From NCBI RefSeq assembly GCF_003479405.1, contig NZ_QUHB01000001.1, positions 1-64,000 on the forward strand: a DNA stretch of 64,000 nucleotides, given 5' to 3'. Position 1 is the stretch's first letter, and each line of letters starts with the position of its first letter. The notes beneath the pieces are model-generated. The model was not told the DNA's origin. It ran no database searches and was given only the letters and a program-made list of their open reading frames with translations. The DNA is from Eubacterium sp. AF16-48 (GTDB lineage: Bacteria; Bacillota; Clostridia; Lachnospirales; Lachnospiraceae). Shown here piece after piece: positions 1 through 8,990 of the stretch. The position numbers were made by a program, and so were the translations under genes.

Positions 1-79
1 AAAGTAAATTCCACTGTGAGATGGGAGAGTGGAATTTAAAATTTTAATTTTGGATTAAACCTATAGATAATTTTCAAAC

Positions 80-108
80 TTGACAGTAATATTTTTGTAT
101 GTTAAAAT
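80..108 (+). promoter_or_regulatory. Predicted sigma-A promoter of the pheST T-box leader
   Basis: TTGACA at 80-85 and TAAAAT at 103-108 are separated by 17 nt. This is a near-consensus housekeeping promoter placed just upstream of the T-box leader. It was found by eye only. Confidence 0.6.
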
Positions 109-111
109 TTG

Positions 112-374
112 AATGTTGTAAAGGCAATGAATGTGTAAGTAGACAGCTGTTTTCTTTAAGAGAGAGAGACTCACCGGCTGAAAGGTCTCTTAAGTTCAGA
201 CAGTGGTTGAATTTCCCACAGGAGCCGCACTTATGAACGGATTCCTTAGTAGTTTGTGACGTGAGAGGCGCGTTAAGCATAAATGAGAGTTTACGGATAT
301 TATTCGTGAGAATATGGGTGGTACCGCGGAAGTGTATATTTCGTCCCTGCATCGTATGATGCAGGGACTTTTTG
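112..374 (+). promoter_or_regulatory. T-box riboswitch (Phe) controlling pheST
   Basis: The T-box core GGGTGGTACCGCGG lies at 316-329 and is followed by an intrinsic terminator. Upstream there is a long structured leader, with a stem I apical part near 160-190 and a likely specifier UUC at 213-215 (it overlaps UUU, so either reading is Phe). In this known family, uncharged tRNA-Phe pairs with the specifier and the T-box and stabilises the antiterminator, allowing transcription of the synthetase genes. The tRNA specificity agrees with the downstream genes. The exact 5' boundary is inferred from the promoter. Confidence 0.9.
343..373 (+). terminator. Regulated intrinsic terminator of the Phe T-box
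   Basis: A perfect 11-bp stem (343-353 with 358-368) with a 4-nt loop is followed by five T. Its 5' part can alternatively pair in the T-box antiterminator. Confidence 0.9.
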
Positions 375-427
375 CGTTAGCAATAAAGAAAATTATTTAT
401 TAAAATAAAGATGAAAGGACAGGTAAC

Positions 428-1447
428 ATGAAGGAGAGATTAGAAGCAATTAAACAGGAAACAATTGCAAAAATCAAAAATGCCGAAGATTTAAATATTC
501 TTAATGACATAAGAGTAGAAATCCTTGGAAAGAAGGGACAACTGACAGAAGTTCTTAAGGGAATGAAGGATGTTGCTCCGGAAGACAGACCAAAGGTAGG
601 TCAGATGGTTAATGATACAAGAAAAGCCATTGAGGAAAAAATGGAGGAAGTTAAAGCCCAGTTACAGGAGAAGGCAAGAGAAGCAAAACTTAAGGCAGAG
701 GTTATTGATGTTACACTTCCTGCTAAAAAGAACAAAATAGGACATAAGCATCCTAACACATTGGCATTAGAGGAATTGCAGCGTATATTTGTGGGAATGG
801 GATACGAAGTGGTAGAAGGTCCTGAAGTGGAATACGACTATTACAACTTTGAGGCACTTAATATACCGGCAAATCATCCGGCTAAAGATGAACAGGATAC
901 ATTTTATATTAATAAAAATATCGTTCTTAGAACACAGACTTCATCAGTTCAGGCAAGAGTAATGGAGAAAACACAGCCACCTATCAGAATTATTTCACCA
1001 GGCAGGGTTTTCCGTTCAGATCAGGTAGATGCAACACATTCACCATCATTCCATCAGGTTGAAGGTCTTGCAATTGACAAAAACATTAACTTTGCAGATT
1101 TAAAGGGAACGTTACAGGAATTTGCCAAGGAGTTGTTTGGACCTGATACAAAGACTAAATTCAGACCTCATCACTTCCCGTTTACGGAGCCAAGTGCAGA
1201 AATGGATGTTTCATGCTTTAAATGTGGAGGAAAGGGATGCAGATTCTGTAAAGGCGAAGGCTGGATTGAAATTTTAGGATGTGGTATGGTACATCCTCAC
1301 GTACTTGAAATGTGTGGAATTGATCCTGAAAAATATCAGGGATTTGCATTTGGAGTAGGATTAGAGAGAATAGCATTGTTAAAATATGAAATAGATGATA
1401 TGAGACTGTTATACGAAAACGATGACCGTTTCTTAAATCAGTTCTAA
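428..1447 (+). CDS. pheS: Phenylalanyl-tRNA synthetase alpha subunit
   Basis: This class II aminoacyl-tRNA synthetase subunit charges tRNA-Phe as an alpha2beta2 heterotetramer with PheT in the cytosol. The 339-aa length is normal. An N-terminal coiled-coil tRNA-binding arm (about residues 1-90) precedes the catalytic core, with class II motif 2 (FRSDQVDATHSPSFHQVEG) and motif 3 (GFAFGVGLERIALLKY). A Cys cluster around residues 260-280 (SCFKCGGKGCRFCKGEGW) resembles the zinc-like knuckle seen in some bacterial PheS. The ATG start has a GAAAGGA-type ribosome site. The gene is the first of a two-gene operon behind the Phe T-box, and pheT follows after 19 nt. Confidence 0.97.
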   Translation: MKERLEAIKQETIAKIKNAEDLNILNDIRVEILGKKGQLTEVLKGMKDVAPEDRPKVGQMVNDTRKAIEEKMEEVKAQLQEKAREAKLKAEVIDVTLPAKKNKIGHKHPNTLALEELQRIFVGMGYEVVEGPEVEYDYYNFEALNIPANHPAKDEQDTFYINKNIVLRTQTSSVQARVMEKTQPPIRIISPGRVFRSDQVDATHSPSFHQVEGLAIDKNINFADLKGTLQEFAKELFGPDTKTKFRPHHFPFTEPSAEMDVSCFKCGGKGCRFCKGEGWIEILGCGMVHPHVLEMCGIDPEKYQGFAFGVGLERIALLKYEIDDMRLLYENDDRFLNQF

Positions 1448-1466
1448 AGGAAAGGAGTTTACAATA

Positions 1467-3884
1467 ATGAATACACCATTATCTTGGATAAAAGCATATG
1501 TTCCTGAACTTGAATGCAGCGATCAGGAGTATATGGATGCAATGACTTTATCAGGAACAAAATGTGAAGGCTACGAGAGATTAGATGCTGATCTTGACAA
1601 AATCGTTGTAGGACAGATTGAAAAAATAGAAAGACATCCGGATGCAGATAAGTTAGTTATTTGTCAGGTAAATATAGGAACAGAAACTATTCAGATAGTT
1701 ACAGGAGCACCAAATGTTGAAGAAGGTCAGAAAGTTCCTGTAGTTTTAGATGGAGGAAGAGTTGCCGGAGGACATGACGGCTCAAGAACACCGGGAGGAA
1801 TTAAGATTAAGAAGGGCAAGCTTAGAGGAATAGAATCCTATGGTATGATGTGCTCTATTGAAGAGTTAGGCTCATCAAGGGATTATTATCCAAAGGCACC
1901 TGAAAACGGTATATATGTATTTGATGATGATGTGGAAGTAGGGGCTGATGCTGTAGAAGTGTTAGGTCTTCATGATACAGTATTTGAATACGAAATCACG
2001 TCTAACAGAGTTGACTGTTACAGTGTAATGGGTATTGCAAGGGAAGCAGCAGCTACATTTAAAAAGCCTTTTGTGGCACCAAAAACAGCTCCTGTGGGAA
2101 AAGACGGAGATGTAAATGATTACATTTCAGTTGAAATTAAAGATAGGGATTTATGTAAAAGATATTGTGCAAAGGTAGTAAAAAATGTAAAAATAGCTCC
2201 GTCACCGGAATGGATGCAGAGACGTCTTGCAAAAATGGGTATCAGACCTATTAACAATCTTGTAGATATTACAAATTATGTAATGGAAGAGTTTGGACAA
2301 CCAATGCATGCTTATGACTTATCAACAATAGCAGGAAATAAAATTGTTGTAAGACGTGCAAATGATGGAGAAACATTTGAAACATTAGATGGTCAGGAAA
2401 GAAAATTAGACAGCGAAATGCTTATGATTTGCGATGGTGAAAAGCCTGTAGGCTTAGCAGGAATCATGGGTGGAGAAAATTCAAAAATAAATGATGATGT
2501 TAAGGATATGCTTTTTGAGGCAGCATGTTTTGATGGCACCAACATCCGTCTTTCATCAAAGAGAGTAGGACTTAGAACTGATGCATCAGGAAAGTTTGAA
2601 AAGGGACTTGACCCTAATAATGCAGAGGATGCAATTAACAGAGCATGTGAGCTTATTGAAGAGTTAGGTGCCGGTGAGGTTGTTGCAGGTATGGTAGATG
2701 TATATCCTGAAAAGAAGGAGGAACATACTATTAAATTTGATCCTGATTATGTAAATAAACTTATTGGATTTAATCTTACAGAGGAGCAGATGGTAAGTTA
2801 TTTCCCTGCTCTTGAGCTGAAATATGATGCTGCAACTAAGACAATTACGGTACCTACATTCAGACAGGATTTAATTGGTATGTGCGATATTGCTGAAGAA
2901 GTGGCAAGATTTTACGGATATGCCAACATTCCTACAGCACTTCCAAGTGGAGAGGCAACAGCAGGAAAATTATCCTATAAATTAAGAATAGATGAAATTG
3001 CAAGAAGAGTAGCTCTTTACTGTGGATTTTCACAGGGAATGTCATATTCATTTGAAAGCCCGAAGGTTTATGACAAATTGCTACTTCCTATGGATTCTGA
3101 TATGAGAAAATCCATTGTTATCTCAAATCCTTTAGGAGAAGATTTCAGTGTTATGAGAACATCATCTCTTGGAGGTATGCTTACATCATTAGCTACAAAC
3201 TACAACAGAAGAAACAAAGACGTAAGACTTTTTGAAATGGGAAATATTTATCTTCCAAAAGCTTTACCACTTACAGAGCTTCCTGATGAAAGAATGCAGT
3301 TTACACTAGGATTTTATGGTGATGGTGATTTCTTTACAATGAAAGGTGTTGTGGAAGAATTTTTAGAGCAGGTAGGAATGAAGGACAGAGTACACTATGA
3401 TGCTGATGCAGGTAAATCATTCCTTCATCCGGGACGTCAGGCTAACATAGTTTATGACGGAAATGTTATTGGATATTTAGGAGAAGTTCATCCTACAGTA
3501 TGTGAAAATTATGACATGAAAACAAGAGCATATATTGCAGTTATTGACATGCCATATGTATATGAAATGTCTTCATTTGATAAGAAATATGAGGGCATTG
3601 CCAAATTCCCTGCTGTCACAAGAGATATTTCAATGGTAGTTCCAAAGAATATTTTAGTGGGACAGATAGAGGAAGTTATTGAAAAGAGCGGCGGAAAGAA
3701 TCTTGAAAGCTACAGTCTCTTTGACATATATGAAGGAGACCAGATTGAAGAAGGATTCAAGTCAGTTGCTTATTCAATAGTATTTAGGGCAAAGGACAGA
3801 ACATTAGAGGAAAATGATGTTTCAAGTGCAATGAAGAAGATTCTTAAAGGACTTGAAGAAATGGGAATCCAGCTTAGAGGATAG
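1467..3884 (+). CDS. pheT: Phenylalanyl-tRNA synthetase beta subunit
   Basis: This is the large subunit of PheRS, 805 aa, close to the usual 800. In order it has an N-terminal OB-fold tRNA-binding domain (EMAP-like, about residues 40-150, with VGQIEKIERHPDADKL), the B3/B4 editing region (about 210-380), the B5 domain (about 400-480), a catalytic-like core without its own active site, and a C-terminal anticodon-binding FDX-ACB domain (about 710-805, KFPAVTRDISMVVP). The start codon follows an AAAGGAG ribosome site. The gene is co-transcribed with pheS and ends at a hairpin terminator. Confidence 0.97.
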   Translation: MNTPLSWIKAYVPELECSDQEYMDAMTLSGTKCEGYERLDADLDKIVVGQIEKIERHPDADKLVICQVNIGTETIQIVTGAPNVEEGQKVPVVLDGGRVAGGHDGSRTPGGIKIKKGKLRGIESYGMMCSIEELGSSRDYYPKAPENGIYVFDDDVEVGADAVEVLGLHDTVFEYEITSNRVDCYSVMGIAREAAATFKKPFVAPKTAPVGKDGDVNDYISVEIKDRDLCKRYCAKVVKNVKIAPSPEWMQRRLAKMGIRPINNLVDITNYVMEEFGQPMHAYDLSTIAGNKIVVRRANDGETFETLDGQERKLDSEMLMICDGEKPVGLAGIMGGENSKINDDVKDMLFEAACFDGTNIRLSSKRVGLRTDASGKFEKGLDPNNAEDAINRACELIEELGAGEVVAGMVDVYPEKKEEHTIKFDPDYVNKLIGFNLTEEQMVSYFPALELKYDAATKTITVPTFRQDLIGMCDIAEEVARFYGYANIPTALPSGEATAGKLSYKLRIDEIARRVALYCGFSQGMSYSFESPKVYDKLLLPMDSDMRKSIVISNPLGEDFSVMRTSSLGGMLTSLATNYNRRNKDVRLFEMGNIYLPKALPLTELPDERMQFTLGFYGDGDFFTMKGVVEEFLEQVGMKDRVHYDADAGKSFLHPGRQANIVYDGNVIGYLGEVHPTVCENYDMKTRAYIAVIDMPYVYEMSSFDKKYEGIAKFPAVTRDISMVVPKNILVGQIEEVIEKSGGKNLESYSLFDIYEGDQIEEGFKSVAYSIVFRAKDRTLEENDVSSAMKKILKGLEEMGIQLRG

Positions 3885-3908
3885 AACCTTAAGGGTAAGT
3901 TGATTAAG

Positions 3909-3955
3909 ACAGGCATATCATAAGTGGTGAAAACTACAATGGTATGTCTGTTTTT
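3909..3955 (+). terminator. Intrinsic terminator after pheT
   Basis: A 12-bp stem (3909-3920 with 3940-3951, two G-U pairs) closes a loop that can itself fold (GTGG/CTAC) and is followed by a T run. Confidence 0.75.
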
Positions 3956-4100
3956 ATAAGAATCTAAAAAATAGAAGGGGAAAATGTGAAAAAACACCAT
4001 TATATTTAGCTTATGAAACAGATAAACTTCTTTAGTATTTTACAAAGCTTAAAAGATATTGTAAACTAGTAGGCGGACAATAAAACAAGAGGTGATAAAA

Positions 4101-4559
4101 GTGAAGTTTTTGATACAGCGTGTAACTGATGCTAATGTTTCCGTAGATGGAAAAGTAGTTGGCAAAATAGGAAAAGGATTTATGGTTTTTATAGGAATTG
4201 CCGGTACGGACACTGTGGAAATTGCTGATAAAATGATTAAAAAACTAATTGGAATGAGAATTTTTGAAGATGAAAATGGGAAAACCAATTTAGCTTTAAA
4301 GGACGTAGGTGGAGAGCTGCTTCTTATTTCACAGTTTACTTTATATAGTGATTGTAAAAAAGGTAACAGACCTTCATTTGTAAACGCCGGTGCACCGGAT
4401 ATGGCAGATGAAATGTACCAATATATTATATCACAGTGCAAAAAAGAAATAGATGTAGTTGAAAAGGGAATATTTGGAGCGGATATGAAGGTAAGCCTTG
4501 TAAATGACGGACCTTTTACCATTGTGTTAGATAGTGATGAAATAATAAAGAACAAATAG
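4101..4559 (+). CDS. dtd: D-aminoacyl-tRNA deacylase
   Basis: The enzyme hydrolyses D-amino acids (and Gly mis-charged on tRNA-Ala) from tRNA as a homodimer in the cytosol. The family signature is clear: N-terminal KFLIQRV, the [17 protein letters not shown] active-site segment (about residues 78-95), and a C-terminal [12 protein letters not shown] segment equivalent to the Gly-cis-Pro / NxGPVT region. An upstream GTG at 4092 lies inside the ribosome site AGAGGTGAT (4088-4096), so the GTG at 4101 is the likelier start, giving 152 aa. queA follows 15 nt later, so the two are probably co-transcribed. Confidence 0.93.
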   Translation: MKFLIQRVTDANVSVDGKVVGKIGKGFMVFIGIAGTDTVEIADKMIKKLIGMRIFEDENGKTNLALKDVGGELLLISQFTLYSDCKKGNRPSFVNAGAPDMADEMYQYIISQCKKEIDVVEKGIFGADMKVSLVNDGPFTIVLDSDEIIKNK

Positions 4560-4574
4560 AAAAGAGGATATATT

Positions 4575-5618
4575 ATGTGTAGCGAAAATAAAATGAGTTT
4601 ACATGATTATTATTATGATTTGCCTGAGGAGTTAATTGCTCAGGATCCTTTAGAGGATAGAAGCAGTTCCAGACTTATGGTACTTGATAAGGAAACAGGG
4701 AATGTGGAGCATCACGTATTTAAGGAAATAATAGATTATTTAAATCCGGGAGACTGCCTTGTTATAAATGATACAAAGGTTTTGCCTGCAAGATTGTATG
4801 GAAACAAAGTAGGAACAGACGCAAAAATCGAAGTTCTTCTTTTAAAGAGGCGTGAAAAGGATGTGTGGGAAACTTTAGTTAAGCCCGGCAAAAAATGTAA
4901 GCCGGGAACTGTTATTAACTTTGGCGACGGCATTCTTACAGGAGAAGTTATTGATGTAGTTGAGGAAGGAAACCGACTTATTAAGTTTAATTATGAGGGA
5001 ATATTTGAGGAAGTATTAGACAGGTTGGGTGAAATGCCTCTTCCACCATATATTACCCACAAACTTAAAGATAAAAGCAGATACCAGACGGTATATGCCA
5101 AGTATGAAGGCTCAGCGGCAGCACCAACGGCGGGACTTCATTTTACTAAGGAATTATTAGAAAAAATCAGGGAAAAGGGTGTTAAAATTGCCCACGTTAC
5201 CCTTCATGTGGGACTGGGAACTTTCAGACCGGTAAAGGTTGACAATATTTTGGAACATCATATGCATTCAGAGTTTTATATGGTGGATGAAGAAGATGCT
5301 AATCTCATTAATACATGTAAAGAAAATGGTGGACGCATTATTTCAGTTGGAACTACCAGTACCAGAACATTAGAAACAGTAACAGATGAAAATGGAGTGG
5401 TACATGAAGGTAGTGGATGGACACAGATTTTCATTTATCCGGGATATAAGTTTAAGGCAATTGATTGTCTTATTACCAATTTCCATTTGCCTGAATCAAC
5501 ACTTATTATGTTAGTGTCAGCTTTAGCCGGTAGGGAAAAGGTACTTAATGCTTATGAAATTGCAGTTAAGGAAAAATACAGATTTTTCAGCTTTGGCGAT
5601 GCTATGTTTATAAAATAG
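4575..5618 (+). CDS. queA: S-adenosylmethionine:tRNA ribosyltransferase-isomerase
   Basis: QueA transfers and isomerises the ribosyl moiety of SAM to 7-aminomethyl-7-deazaguanine in tRNA, giving epoxyqueuosine. The protein is 347 aa (usual about 340) with family blocks [62 protein letters not shown] and [17 protein letters not shown] second possible start (Met at 4593) would give a more typical N-terminus, but the ribosome site AGAGGAT sits 6 nt before the first ATG. The gene lies in a run with dtd and aroA. No tgt is seen in the window, so other queuosine genes must be elsewhere. Confidence 0.97.
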   Translation: MCSENKMSLHDYYYDLPEELIAQDPLEDRSSSRLMVLDKETGNVEHHVFKEIIDYLNPGDCLVINDTKVLPARLYGNKVGTDAKIEVLLLKRREKDVWETLVKPGKKCKPGTVINFGDGILTGEVIDVVEEGNRLIKFNYEGIFEEVLDRLGEMPLPPYITHKLKDKSRYQTVYAKYEGSAAAPTAGLHFTKELLEKIREKGVKIAHVTLHVGLGTFRPVKVDNILEHHMHSEFYMVDEEDANLINTCKENGGRIISVGTTSTRTLETVTDENGVVHEGSGWTQIFIYPGYKFKAIDCLITNFHLPESTLIMLVSALAGREKVLNAYEIAVKEKYRFFSFGDAMFIK

Positions 5619-5623
5619 GATGA

Positions 5624-6922
5624 ATGGGAGAAAACCAGTTGGATACTTATAAGGTAAAAAGAATTAAGGATAAAAGAAACATTGATGTTGTGGTTCCCGG
5701 CTCAAAAAGCATTACAAACCGTGCACTTATGTTGGCAGCTTTATCACAGGGAAAATGCAGACTTAAAGGGGTGCTGTTTAGTGATGATTCCAGGGCGTTT
5801 TTAGATTGTCTTGTAAGCTTAGGATTTGACGTTAATATTAATGAATCTGAAAAACAGGTAATTATACAAGGGGAAAATGGAAATATTCCCAATAAAAATG
5901 CATGTATAAATGTACGAAGTGCAGGAACTGCCGCAAGATTTATGACTGTTTTGTTAGCAGTGGCAGGTGGAAATTATACTCTTAATTCTTCTGAACAGAT
6001 GAAGAAACGTCCTATGGAAGAGTTAATTAATGTTTTAAGACAGTGTGGTGTAACTATTAATTGTCTTGAAAAAGAAGGTCATTTTCCTTTTGAAATTCAT
6101 TCTAAGGGAATAAAAAACACAAAGGTTGAAATAGATACTACCAAAAGCAGTCAGTATGCCAGCGGATTAATGATGGCAGGCGTTATAAACGGGTTAACAG
6201 TTACTCTTACAGGCTCCAGAACCAAGGGTGCTTACATTAAAATAACTGAAAACTTAATGAGACAGTTTGGAATTAAGTATTTAAGAACCGATGATACATA
6301 TGTGATAGAAAATGTCGGATTTAGCTGTAGCGATTACTATATTGAACCTGATATGTCAGCAGCATGTTATTTTTACGCCATGGCAGCTATTTTAAAGACA
6401 AAAGCAAGAGTTTATCAGATACATTTAGATTCCATGCAGGGAGATGTGAAATTTTTAAAGGTGTTAGAAAACTTAGGATGTATTGTAGCGGAATCTGAAG
6501 AAGGTGTAATTATTGACGGAAGTCAGATTAAAGAATATTCAGGCATAGACATTGATATGTCGGATTTTTCTGATCAGGCACTTACAATGGCAGTGGTGGC
6601 AGCCTTTGCCTCAACGCCAACTGTCATTAGAAATATCGGTCATATAAGGGGGCAGGAATCTGACAGGGTAGCAGTTATTGCCAATGAACTGAAAAAGATA
6701 GGCTGTGATACGGAAATTATTGAGGTAAACGGCAGAACTGATGTAAAAATAGTGCCGGGAAAATTACACGGTGCAGAAATTGAAACCTACGATGACCACA
6801 GGGTAGCCATGAGTTTTTCTCTTATTGGTCTTTTAGTAGAGGGAATAGTTATAAAGAATCCTTTATGTTGTAAAAAAACATTTGAAAATTATTTTGAGGT
6901 TCTTGATGAAATTACAAAATAA
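5624..6922 (+). CDS. aroA: 3-phosphoshikimate 1-carboxyvinyltransferase (EPSP synthase)
   Basis: AroA joins phosphoenolpyruvate to shikimate-3-phosphate in chorismate biosynthesis. The protein is 432 aa with the PGSKSITNRALMLAAL substrate-binding motif, RSAGTAARFMTVLLA (counterpart of the GNAGTAxR loop), and the C-terminal EQESDR-like IRGQESDRVA and DDHRVAMSFSL motifs. The GNAG-type loop has Arg-Ser before Ala-Gly, a divergent form. ATG 5624 has only a weak ribosome site. A TTG at 5639, 8 nt after GGGAG, is a plausible alternative start. It is 5 nt after queA, in the same transcription unit, and close to tyrA and the trp locus. Confidence 0.95.
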   Translation: MGENQLDTYKVKRIKDKRNIDVVVPGSKSITNRALMLAALSQGKCRLKGVLFSDDSRAFLDCLVSLGFDVNINESEKQVIIQGENGNIPNKNACINVRSAGTAARFMTVLLAVAGGNYTLNSSEQMKKRPMEELINVLRQCGVTINCLEKEGHFPFEIHSKGIKNTKVEIDTTKSSQYASGLMMAGVINGLTVTLTGSRTKGAYIKITENLMRQFGIKYLRTDDTYVIENVGFSCSDYYIEPDMSAACYFYAMAAILKTKARVYQIHLDSMQGDVKFLKVLENLGCIVAESEEGVIIDGSQIKEYSGIDIDMSDFSDQALTMAVVAAFASTPTVIRNIGHIRGQESDRVAVIANELKKIGCDTEIIEVNGRTDVKIVPGKLHGAEIETYDDHRVAMSFSLIGLLVEGIVIKNPLCCKKTFENYFEVLDEITK

Positions 6923-6946
6923 CAAAGATTGGGAAGAAAAGAAAAT

Positions 6947-7588
6947 ATGGGTAAATATATTTTATTTGATATGGATGGTGTTTTGGTAAATACCGAACCT
7001 ATGCATTTTGAAATATGGAAAAAGGTATTTAAGGAAAAAGGAATAGATATTGATTACGAACATTATAAAGGCTGTATCGGTTCTACAAGAAGCTTTTTGT
7101 ATAACCTTATAAAAGAGGGATATGGAGTGGATGTAAGCGTATATACGGATTTGCCGGAAAGATTTTCCCAGGTTAAGGATGAGATGCTTAAGGAAAAAGG
7201 TATTCCGAGAATAGAGGGTGCAGTGGAAACAATAAAATATCTTTATGATAAAGGCTATGAAATGGCAGTGGCATCTTCTTCATCTCAGGATTATATTGAA
7301 AGCCAGATGAAAACCCTGGGAATAGATAAATGCTTTAAACTTTTGTTTAGTGCGGAAAATGTGGAAAAACCAAAGCCGGCTCCTGATGTTTTCCTGGTAG
7401 CAGCAGAAAAACTTGGTGGAAAGCCGGCGGAATGTACTGTTGTAGAGGATTCTGCAAATGGAAGCAGAGCTGCAAAAACAGCAGGAATGACCTGCATTGG
7501 ATTTAGAAATCCTGATTCAGGAAATCAGGATTTAAGTGTTGCAGATAAAATTATTTACAAAATCACAGAGCTGAAAGATATTTTCTAG
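6947..7588 (+). CDS. HAD-superfamily phosphatase / beta-phosphoglucomutase-like
   Basis: This is a subfamily IA HAD hydrolase with motif I DMDGVLVNTEP (nucleophile and acid Asp), motif II VASSSS, motif III lysine in EKPKPAPDVF and motif IV VVEDSANG. A four-helix cap sits between motifs I and II. The pattern is that of beta-phosphoglucomutase or a sugar-phosphate phosphatase, but the substrate cannot be read from the sequence. The start is the ATG at 6947, after GGGAAGAAAAG. An in-frame TTG at 6929 would add six residues. Last gene of the dtd-queA-aroA run; it ends 1 nt before the convergent tyrA. Confidence 0.85.
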   Translation: MGKYILFDMDGVLVNTEPMHFEIWKKVFKEKGIDIDYEHYKGCIGSTRSFLYNLIKEGYGVDVSVYTDLPERFSQVKDEMLKEKGIPRIEGAVETIKYLYDKGYEMAVASSSSQDYIESQMKTLGIDKCFKLLFSAENVEKPKPAPDVFLVAAEKLGGKPAECTVVEDSANGSRAAKTAGMTCIGFRNPDSGNQDLSVADKIIYKITELKDIF

Positions 7589-7589
7589 T

Positions 7590-8699
7590 TTATTTTTTCT
7601 TAAAAACCTTGTATCTGTGTCTTTCAAGCTGTTCAATAGCTTTATTTGCAGAGGATTCATCATAAAATGAGATTTTAAGGACCCCTTCCTGATGTTCTCT
7701 GTTGTGAATGATTCCGATATTTTTAATGCTAATGCCATTAGTAGCTAATATGGTAGCTATGGTTGCAATAGCACCGGACTCATCAATAATATCACAGAAA
7801 ACGCTATAGCTTCTCTGGATAATACTATTGTTATGCTCATCTAAATTATCACGATAATCACGGCTTTCGGCTATCATATTATTGATAGCCCTGCCGTCTT
7901 TTTTATCTAATTCATTTTGAACCTTCTTTAAGTCCTCAATATATAGTCCTAACATTTCGCTAATGTTAATATTGTTTGTCATACATATTTGCTCCCACAT
8001 TTCAGGAGAAGAGGAGGCAATACGTGTAATATCCTTAAATCCTCCTGCTGCAAAGGTTTTCATATATTCAAGAGGGCTGTCATTATGCTTTACTAAATTA
8101 ACCAGACTTGAAGCAATAAGATGCGGCAAATGACTTACCGCAGCAACTACACGGTCATGTTCCTTATAGGATATTTCAATAGGAATGGCTCCTATGTCAG
8201 AAACTATTTTGGAGTATTCCTTAACATATTTATTATCAACGCTATCTGTAGGCGTAACAGGATAGTAAGCATTTTCCAAAAGGCGGTCATTGGAAAACTC
8301 ATAGCCTGTCTTTTCAGAGCCGGCCATAGGATGTCCTCCAATAAAATTCTTCTCCATGTTCAGTTTTTTAATGGCGGCATGAATGTTACTTTTTACGCTT
8401 CCCACATCGGTAATAATACAATCATCCTTAATAATATTCTTTAATAATGAAAGGTATTCCACATTTTTTTCCACCGGGGTACACAAAAATATGTAATCAC
8501 ATTCCCTAAAGGTATCATCAACACAATCTACGGCAATGTTTGCAGTACCGTCATTCATTGCCATTACCCTTGGCTTTGCACCGCGATTGTAGACTATAAT
8601 TTTACAGCCGGGATATACACGGCGAAGGGCTTTAGCCACTGAACCTCCAATTAATCCTATTCCAATAAATCCATATGTTAAACTATCTGTATTTCTCAT
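7590..8699 (-). CDS. tyrA: Prephenate dehydrogenase with C-terminal ACT domain
   Basis: TyrA oxidatively decarboxylates prephenate to 4-hydroxyphenylpyruvate in tyrosine synthesis. The 369-aa protein opens with a Rossmann motif (GFIGIGLIGGSVAKAL). It carries GGHPMAGSEKTGYEFS, the conserved substrate-binding His block, and SHLPHLIASSLVN. A helical dimerisation domain follows (about residues 180-290), then an ACT domain (about 300-369, SVFCDIIDESGAIATIATIL), which in this family usually gives feedback control by tyrosine. It is convergent with the HAD gene and transcribed alone. Confidence 0.95.
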   Translation of the reverse strand: MRNTDSLTYGFIGIGLIGGSVAKALRRVYPGCKIIVYNRGAKPRVMAMNDGTANIAVDCVDDTFRECDYIFLCTPVEKNVEYLSLLKNIIKDDCIITDVGSVKSNIHAAIKKLNMEKNFIGGHPMAGSEKTGYEFSNDRLLENAYYPVTPTDSVDNKYVKEYSKIVSDIGAIPIEISYKEHDRVVAAVSHLPHLIASSLVNLVKHNDSPLEYMKTFAAGGFKDITRIASSSPEMWEQICMTNNINISEMLGLYIEDLKKVQNELDKKDGRAINNMIAESRDYRDNLDEHNNSIIQRSYSVFCDIIDESGAIATIATILATNGISIKNIGIIHNREHQEGVLKISFYDESSANKAIEQLERHRYKVFKKK

Positions 8700-8809
8700 A
8701 AAAACTCCATTCTGTTGTTAGTTAATTTATACTTTTGATACTTACATTGTAAATTATAAACGAAAAAATAAAATAATCAATTATCCTGTTATTAGAATAT
8801 AATTACTTC

Positions 8810-8836
8810 AACACTTTAAAGTTTAACACTTTAAAG
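8810..8836. repeat. Tandem AACACTTTAAAG repeat in the tyrA-glycosidase intergenic region
   Basis: The 12-mer AACACTTTAAAG occurs at 8810-8821 and 8825-8836, so the two copies are 15 nt apart, about one and a half helical turns. Each contains the palindrome CTTTAAAG. The surrounding 8700-8990 is very AT-rich and otherwise shows only a promoter. The repeat could be a regulator site for the glycosidase gene, but no regulator is identified. Confidence 0.4.
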
Positions 8837-8922
8837 CAAACAAATCAAGAGAAAAGTGAATCTGAAAAACATTCTTATGTGATGAATATAAAATATAATA
8901 CCTTATAAAAAAATTACACTAC

Positions 8923-8951
8923 TTGTAGGGAGAAAATAATTTAGATATAAA
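8923..8951 (+). promoter_or_regulatory. Candidate promoter of the glycosidase gene
   Basis: TTGTAG (8923-8928) and TATAAA (8946-8951) are 17 nt apart, with the coding start 40 nt downstream. Moderate match to consensus. Confidence 0.4.
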
Positions 8952-8990
8952 TAATCTATAAAAGTATATTTATAAGTGGAGGGATTTATT

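Noticed and set aside
74..352. 92-codon minus-strand frame at the window start
   Set aside because: It is antisense to the Phe T-box leader, which explains the sequence better.
4049..4555. 168-codon minus-strand frame over dtd
   Set aside because: It mirrors the D-aminoacyl-tRNA deacylase gene, which has full family motifs.
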